From Flectonema sp. DT1601 (lineage: Eukaryota > Euglenozoa > Diplonemea > Diplonemida > Diplonemidae): a DNA stretch of 64,000 nt. The DNA lies in assembly GCA_964019425.1 (NCBI GenBank), contig OZ025856.1, positions 434,001-498,000 of the forward strand, in the 5' to 3' direction. Of this stretch, positions 59,517-64,000 are shown piece after piece. The translations under genes and the position numbers were made by a program. The notes beneath the pieces were generated by a model, which did no database searches, was not told the origin of the DNA, and saw only the letters and a list, made by a program, of their open reading frames with translations. The stretch's first letter is position 1. Each line of letters starts with the position of its first letter.

Positions 59517-60650
59517 ATGTCTTCGGCAACATGTTTCGGTATTCCTCAAAAGCAAACAGCGGATATGGATTTTACTAAAAAAGCCAGACAGGTAGCAGTC
59601 GCAACAAAAACACATGCAGGAATTCTTGATAAATTAACAAGACAACGAATTGAGACTGTTCGTTTATTAGTCAGAGGCTCAGATGAAGCAAGTGAGAAAG
59701 CTGTGAATAGATATGTAGAATTATTAGCGGCAATGCTTCCAAGCGGAAAAGCACCTCAGCTGAGAAATATTCTTTTTTATTTTTGGAGTACGTCAATAGG
59801 TCAGAGGAGTAGTCATGCTTGTCCTGATGTTTCTTATGAAGTCGCTTCGATACTTTTTAACAGTGCTGCTGCTGATACTACGAAGGCAGCAACTGGTATT
59901 GCAACTGCTGGTAGATCATCAACAGACCGTCTTGAGAAAGATGCTTATCAGTTATTTTGTAAGGCTGCTGGAAAATTTGAAAAAGCATCTGAGCTCATGA
60001 AGGACGTCGAATTTTCAAAAAGTTTTCCTGAAGACATGTCGTCAGATTTCTTATCAGGTCTCAAAGAATTATGTCTTGCTCAGGCTCAAGAGTGTTCTCT
60101 TGCAAAGGCTTTGTCAGTTCCTGAGAATAGAAATAAACATTTAATGTGCAGACTGGGTATACAATCTTACGAGTTATATTCTTCTGCATACACGTCTTTG
60201 GGGAAATACGCTCCAGCTAGGAGAGATGATACACAGCTGATTCAGAAATTGGTTGATTGGTGCATAACTAAGAGAGACATGTTGAAAGTAAAAACTTTTG
60301 TATTGTATGCAATAAACTTATCAAAGGATGATAAGATGGGTGAGGCGAAGTCTGCAACGGAGCAGGCTGCTGCGCTACTTGCGGTTGTTCAGAAATCTAT
60401 AAAGGAACGAAAATCACTTAAAAAAGACTTAACAGAGCAACTGACACAACTAACAAATGAAACAGAACGTTGCTGTTATAATATCAAAAGGGATAGTCAG
60501 ATGATTTATGGTCGTTCGATGAAAATAGATTCGCCTGTTCCTCCACCTGAACCGCAGGTACTCGCCAGACCAATTCCCTTCGCTATCCCTGATACGCTCG
60601 ATGAGGATTGGTCTCCTGCCATTATTCAGGCATTTCACATAAGGCCATAG
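59517..60650 (+). CDS. BRO1-domain protein (BROX/ALIX-like)
   Basis: 377 residues forming one BRO1 domain. Diagnostic parts: IGQRSSHACPDVSYEVASIL followed by FNSAAADTT (the BRO1 'FE...LFN.AA' block), then KDAYQLFCKAAGKFEKASEL, the ALSVPENRNKHLMCRLG helix, AKSATEQAAALL and a C-terminal extension. BRO1 domains bind ESCRT-III/CHMP4 and act in multivesicular body sorting, budding and membrane repair. The protein lacks the V domain and Pro-rich tail of full ALIX, and thus resembles BROX in size. No CaaX prenylation motif is seen at the C-terminus (it ends FHIRP), so membrane attachment differs from animal BROX. Confidence 0.85.
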   Translation: MSSATCFGIPQKQTADMDFTKKARQVAVATKTHAGILDKLTRQRIETVRLLVRGSDEASEKAVNRYVELLAAMLPSGKAPQLRNILFYFWSTSIGQRSSHACPDVSYEVASILFNSAAADTTKAATGIATAGRSSTDRLEKDAYQLFCKAAGKFEKASELMKDVEFSKSFPEDMSSDFLSGLKELCLAQAQECSLAKALSVPENRNKHLMCRLGIQSYELYSSAYTSLGKYAPARRDDTQLIQKLVDWCITKRDMLKVKTFVLYAINLSKDDKMGEAKSATEQAAALLAVVQKSIKERKSLKKDLTEQLTQLTNETERCCYNIKRDSQMIYGRSMKIDSPVPPPEPQVLARPIPFAIPDTLDEDWSPAIIQAFHIRP

Positions 60651-61377
60651 AAATAATTCCTTAACTAGGTTATCGTCATTTATGTGTTGTCGTCATCGAT
60701 TACTTTAGTTATTTTCCTATACTGTTCAAAATAGGTCCGTTTTTTTTTTTTTTTTTTTTTCATCTGCACAAAAACAAGAATTAGTGTTCTCACCAATGAA
60801 ATGTAAAAAAAAGAAACACTTTTTTTTTCTTCTTTTTTTTTCTTGAACCGACGTAGTCAAACCATTCAGATTGAAAGCCGTTATTTCTTGTGGTAATGAT
60901 TTATTTCCCCTGTATGGCAGGATTCAACGAGGATTAAGGTTGATTTGAATGGTTTGTTTTTTGTACCAATAAACCATTCAGATAGAAAGGAGATATCTTC
61001 TGCGAGACAAGATTCTGATCTGAACGGTTTTTTTTTTTTTTTTTTTTTTTGAAAATTTGATTCTCTCATATCCCTCGCAGTGGTTTCGCTCTATTTACTT
61101 CTCGCCACACAATATATAGTTTCGTTCTTTCTTTCCCATTACGAATTGAAAAAAAATAAAAAAAACATTAAATTTTTTTTTTTTATTTTTTACACTACAT
61201 TTTATTGTTGTAATCTTCTCCACAATATTCAGGTTCATACGAAATATATCATCCTGTGGTGTGGACTTAGTTAATTGTAGTGTTGTAAGCTTGTGACTGT
61301 AAAGAAAAAATAAAATCTTCTTTTTAGCAGAAGGGTGGGACTCCCATGGGAAGTAACTAGGGTTGACCAGTATAAAT
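60651..61377. other. Intergenic region with repeated inverted motifs
   Basis: Contains two copies of AACCATTCAGATNGAAAG (60859 and 60972) and two inverted relatives (60941-60955 and 61017-61030). T runs are abundant. Just before the next gene a four-codon frame ATGGGAAGTAAC-TAG (61346) could act as a uORF unless removed by splicing at 61369-61370. Confidence 0.5.
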
Positions 61378-63807
61378 ATGCAACCAAAAGCCCCGCCGTC
61401 GATGGCGGGGTGTGGTGATCGGTCGAATCGAGTCATGAAACAGAGACTATCATTATCGATACCTTCAGTGAATTTAAATTCTAAACCAGATAACAGTGAA
61501 CCGTCTGATTATAATATCGTTTCTGCGTCTCCAAAATCTGAGTCGGCATCACCCAGATTGAGACCACCTGACTTATCACCGACCATGCCAACAAGCGCAT
61601 TAGCGGTTTGGGGTCGAGACGAATCGGTGTTGTCGCTGTACTCTGCAGGTGAGAGCGATACCAATTCGAGTGGAAAGGAAATTACAGCAGCGTTGGGTAA
61701 CACGTCATCCGTTGGGTCACTGAAGGGAATGAAATACCTTTATGGAATGAACCAAGATGATTTAGGGAATCAGTCTCGAAGGTATTCTACTTTCACTGAA
61801 GCATTCCCTGAAGGAACCGAACGTGTTGGAGAAAAGTTAAAAGAATTACAGACATCAACCGAGCGACAAGTTCACTTTAACGCCCCACAAGAAAAGAGAC
61901 CTTTTCCAAAAAAACTACTCGAACACATTATTAGTTTACTGCATTTACTGGTCACTGAATTAGATGTTATTATTGTGACATTACGATTATCGTTTTTGAG
62001 TGACATCGACAGTGATTCACCTTATCCATGGGCCGTCATTGAAGTGTTTATGGATTGCGTTGCGATGGTTAGTTTTATACTTTATGTATATTCGATATCT
62101 GACCAACCAGTTCGTCTGTTGAGATTTGGTACGTTTTTTGATGTTATATCTGTGCTACCTACGGGTGTTGTTTCATGGGCTGCCTTCAAAGGAAACCCCT
62201 ATCTTCGGGTAAATAAAATATTAAGTCTTTTTACGTATAAAAAAAGACTTGATGTTGTTGTTGAATGGATGCAGTTGGCATTTCAATTATCACCGTTGGT
62301 TGTCCGATTGGCTTCTCACACTAATATTTTCATAACGCTTTTACACTTTACGTCATGTCTCTGGTATTTAGTACTGAAGGGTAGTCCTGATGGTCAGACA
62401 GTGGCGTTGATTACCCCTCAAGGGTCAACATCATGGCTTTCAGGTGAGACCACAACACTTAGATTATACTGTGTAGGTTATGATTGGGCGATCAAATACA
62501 TGTGTGGATATGGAGTAATTGGACCCTTTCCACAAACAGAATCACAAGTACTGCTCATGCTCTCTGTTGCGTTGAGTGGTATTACGATGTACGCGGCTTT
62601 CATCGGAACGGTATCGACATTAGTATCGGACTTGGCGATGAATAATGTCGCTGCTCGTTTGAGAACAAAACTTGATGAAGTAACTGATGTTTTGGTAGAT
62701 ATGAAAATGCCTCCATCATTTCAAGACGAAACCCGTCGGTACTATCAACAAGTTTTTAAAATGGCTGGAACTGTTGGAAACACTTCTCTTCTTGATGACT
62801 TACCAGAGGATCTTCTTGATAGAGTTAATCACCAACTTGCTAAAGGGATTTTATCAAAGGTTCCAATGTTTGAACGACTAACACGTTGTGTTGAAGAAAC
62901 TGATAAAAATAAAAATGAAAAATGCATAAACGAACTAATGGCGAGACTCATACCAAAGATATTCTTATCGGGTATAACCATCGTCAAGGCTGGTGACCTC
63001 GGATGTGAAATGTTTTTTGTTCAATCAGGTGAGCTTGTCGTAATGTCATCCGCAGGAGATATTAAGAACGTTCTCCAACCTGGAGCATTCTATGGTGAGG
63101 GAGCTTTACTTAATAAAGTTAAAAGAGCGACTTCTGTAACGACGACAACATCGTGTCTGTTATTTATTCTATCGAGAGACTCTTTTGAATCAGTTATCGC
63201 TTCATACCCTGATCTTGATTTGATAGTAAGGAAACACGCAGCTACTAAGTTTGCTAACGATTATGCGAGTAGTAGAGCAGACTCAACTGCTTCAGAATAT
63301 GTTTCTGATTTTGACATTGATAAAAGTTTTAATGAGAGCACAGCTAACCGAGTTATATCAACAGCGATAGATTCTGGTAAAGGAGAGGACGAAGCTCTGG
63401 GTGACAGTGCTTTGTGTAAGTCATTGCGAAGTATAAAACGTTTTGGTCGAACAGTTTCAGAACATCTCCAAACAGATGATGACCTGGGGTCTCTCGGTTC
63501 ATTCTTATTTGGACAACAGATGGAAACAAAAGCCCCAAGCACACCATTTGGGAGATCTGCTACACGAGATTTCGATGACGAAGGTTCAGCTGCGTCTCCT
63601 TGTAGCATCAGTCGGAGTCTCAGGTCGGTAAAATCGTTTCGTAATTCGCGATCGAGTCAACAATCATTTTATTCAACCAGTAGGTCATCCCCGTCTAACA
63701 GTTTAAGCGTTGCTCCTAATATATTGCTTCATCCTCCGCCGCAAAAACTTTCAGTCAATAACGCTTCTCCACGACATTCCCTTGAGAACTTACTTGATAC
63801 TGGTTAA
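61378..63807 (+). CDS. Cyclic-nucleotide-gated / HCN-like cation channel
   Basis: 809 residues from MQPKAPPSMAGCGDR; an open TTG extension is disregarded. The cytosolic N-terminus (1-180) is Ser/Pro-rich. Six TM segments follow: S1 near 190-210, S2 (IEVFMDCVAMVSFILY), S3 (FFDVISVLPTGVV), an S4 with few basic residues (RVNKILSLFTYKKRLD), S5 (FITLLHFTSCLWYLV), and S6 (LLMLSVALSGITMYAAF). The pore loop has the filter C376-GYG, typical of K+-permeable HCN/CNG/KCN channels. A C-linker and cyclic-nucleotide-binding fold follow (about 530-630), including GEGALLNKVKRATSV. A Ser-rich tail of about 170 residues suggests phosphorylation. It would couple cAMP or cGMP to cation flow; the exact ion and ligand are not readable. 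Confidence 0.88.
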   Translation: MQPKAPPSMAGCGDRSNRVMKQRLSLSIPSVNLNSKPDNSEPSDYNIVSASPKSESASPRLRPPDLSPTMPTSALAVWGRDESVLSLYSAGESDTNSSGKEITAALGNTSSVGSLKGMKYLYGMNQDDLGNQSRRYSTFTEAFPEGTERVGEKLKELQTSTERQVHFNAPQEKRPFPKKLLEHIISLLHLLVTELDVIIVTLRLSFLSDIDSDSPYPWAVIEVFMDCVAMVSFILYVYSISDQPVRLLRFGTFFDVISVLPTGVVSWAAFKGNPYLRVNKILSLFTYKKRLDVVVEWMQLAFQLSPLVVRLASHTNIFITLLHFTSCLWYLVLKGSPDGQTVALITPQGSTSWLSGETTTLRLYCVGYDWAIKYMCGYGVIGPFPQTESQVLLMLSVALSGITMYAAFIGTVSTLVSDLAMNNVAARLRTKLDEVTDVLVDMKMPPSFQDETRRYYQQVFKMAGTVGNTSLLDDLPEDLLDRVNHQLAKGILSKVPMFERLTRCVEETDKNKNEKCINELMARLIPKIFLSGITIVKAGDLGCEMFFVQSGELVVMSSAGDIKNVLQPGAFYGEGALLNKVKRATSVTTTTSCLLFILSRDSFESVIASYPDLDLIVRKHAATKFANDYASSRADSTASEYVSDFDIDKSFNESTANRVISTAIDSGKGEDEALGDSALCKSLRSIKRFGRTVSEHLQTDDDLGSLGSFLFGQQMETKAPSTPFGRSATRDFDDEGSAASPCSISRSLRSVKSFRNSRSSQQSFYSTSRSSPSNSLSVAPNILLHPPPQKLSVNNASPRHSLENLLDTG

Positions 63808-64000
63808 GACAACAGAAACAGTACATACTCAAAGTAAAAAAGTTGTTGAGAAGGGGGAAACGCATTATTTTTTCGCTTGGAGCATAAGCATCTTGTTTGA
63901 TTTATTTATTATTTTTCTTTTTTTTGTACCTACAAACCCATTGTTCGGTAGAATGAGAATTGTGGCAGCGTAACTAACCTATTCCTTTATTAGGATTTTG
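63808..64000. other. 3' flank and repeat R
   Basis: Short non-coding flank of the channel gene ending in the second copy of the dispersed repeat R, which runs off the window. Confidence 0.4.
63926..64000 (-). repeat. Dispersed repeat R, copy 2 (pairs with 51064-51126)
   Basis: Matches copy 1 except for a nine-base insertion (ACTAACCTA) after GGCAGCGTA and several substitutions. A T-rich run precedes it, as in copy 1. It is cut by the window end. Confidence 0.6.

Noticed and set aside
1-64000. CRISPR arrays, rRNA genes, LTR retroelements or Polintons
   Set aside because: No spaced short repeats, no rRNA-like segment and no gag, protease, integrase or capsid-like ORF were seen; all reverse transcriptase-related ORFs are of non-LTR type with poly(A) ends.

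Overview
The window is nuclear DNA of a unicellular eukaryote. Seventeen probable host protein genes all lie on the + strand; only one tRNA gene and one short retroelement chain are on the - strand. Most genes are open over their whole length, and many have a pyrimidine run plus AG (acceptor-like) close before the ATG. Five short GT-AG introns (72-130 nt) can be read in three genes. One-way gene order, acceptor-like 5' ends, few introns, long homopolymer T/A tracts and an amastin-like four-TM protein together suggest a euglenozoan with polycistronic transcription and spliced-leader trans-splicing, most likely diplonemid-like. This is inference: no spliced-leader gene was seen.

Layout. 0.7-6.0 kb: a secreted sulfatase and a PB1/WD40 protein whose first 64 residues lie on three small upstream exons. 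6.0-10.1 kb: no intact gene, but decayed coding pieces, an inverted repeat and a tRNA-Asn. 10.1-23.2 kb: a retroelement block. Two 5'-truncated LINEs (family A) run leftward toward the tRNA; rightward run a tRNA-derived SINE, three LINE B copies, an unfamiliar poly(A)-ended element C, and a LINE A relative. Nearly every copy starts directly at the poly(A) tail of the one before it.

23.5-36 kb: a secreted acetylesterase/alpha-galactosidase fusion, a type I surface protein with a cis-intron, an ARM-like protein, an MFS transporter, an unknown basic protein and an amastin-like membrane protein. 37.0-49.5 kb: one 4,163-residue cell-surface protein with three CUB domains, exactly 17 tandem 96-residue Cys-rich repeats, an EGF/laminin-type stalk, TIG-like region and a multi-pass C-terminus. 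49.5-53.1 kb: gene-free homopolymer-rich DNA. 53.1-63.8 kb: small unknown proteins, a two-exon coiled-coil protein, a BRO1-domain protein and a cyclic-nucleotide-gated channel-like protein.

The genes do not form one pathway. Several products are secretory or cell-surface (sulfatase, esterase/galactosidase, type I protein, giant receptor-like protein, amastin-like protein, transporter, channel), which fits a free-living heterotroph handling environmental polysaccharides. No LTR retrovirus-like element or Polinton was recognised.
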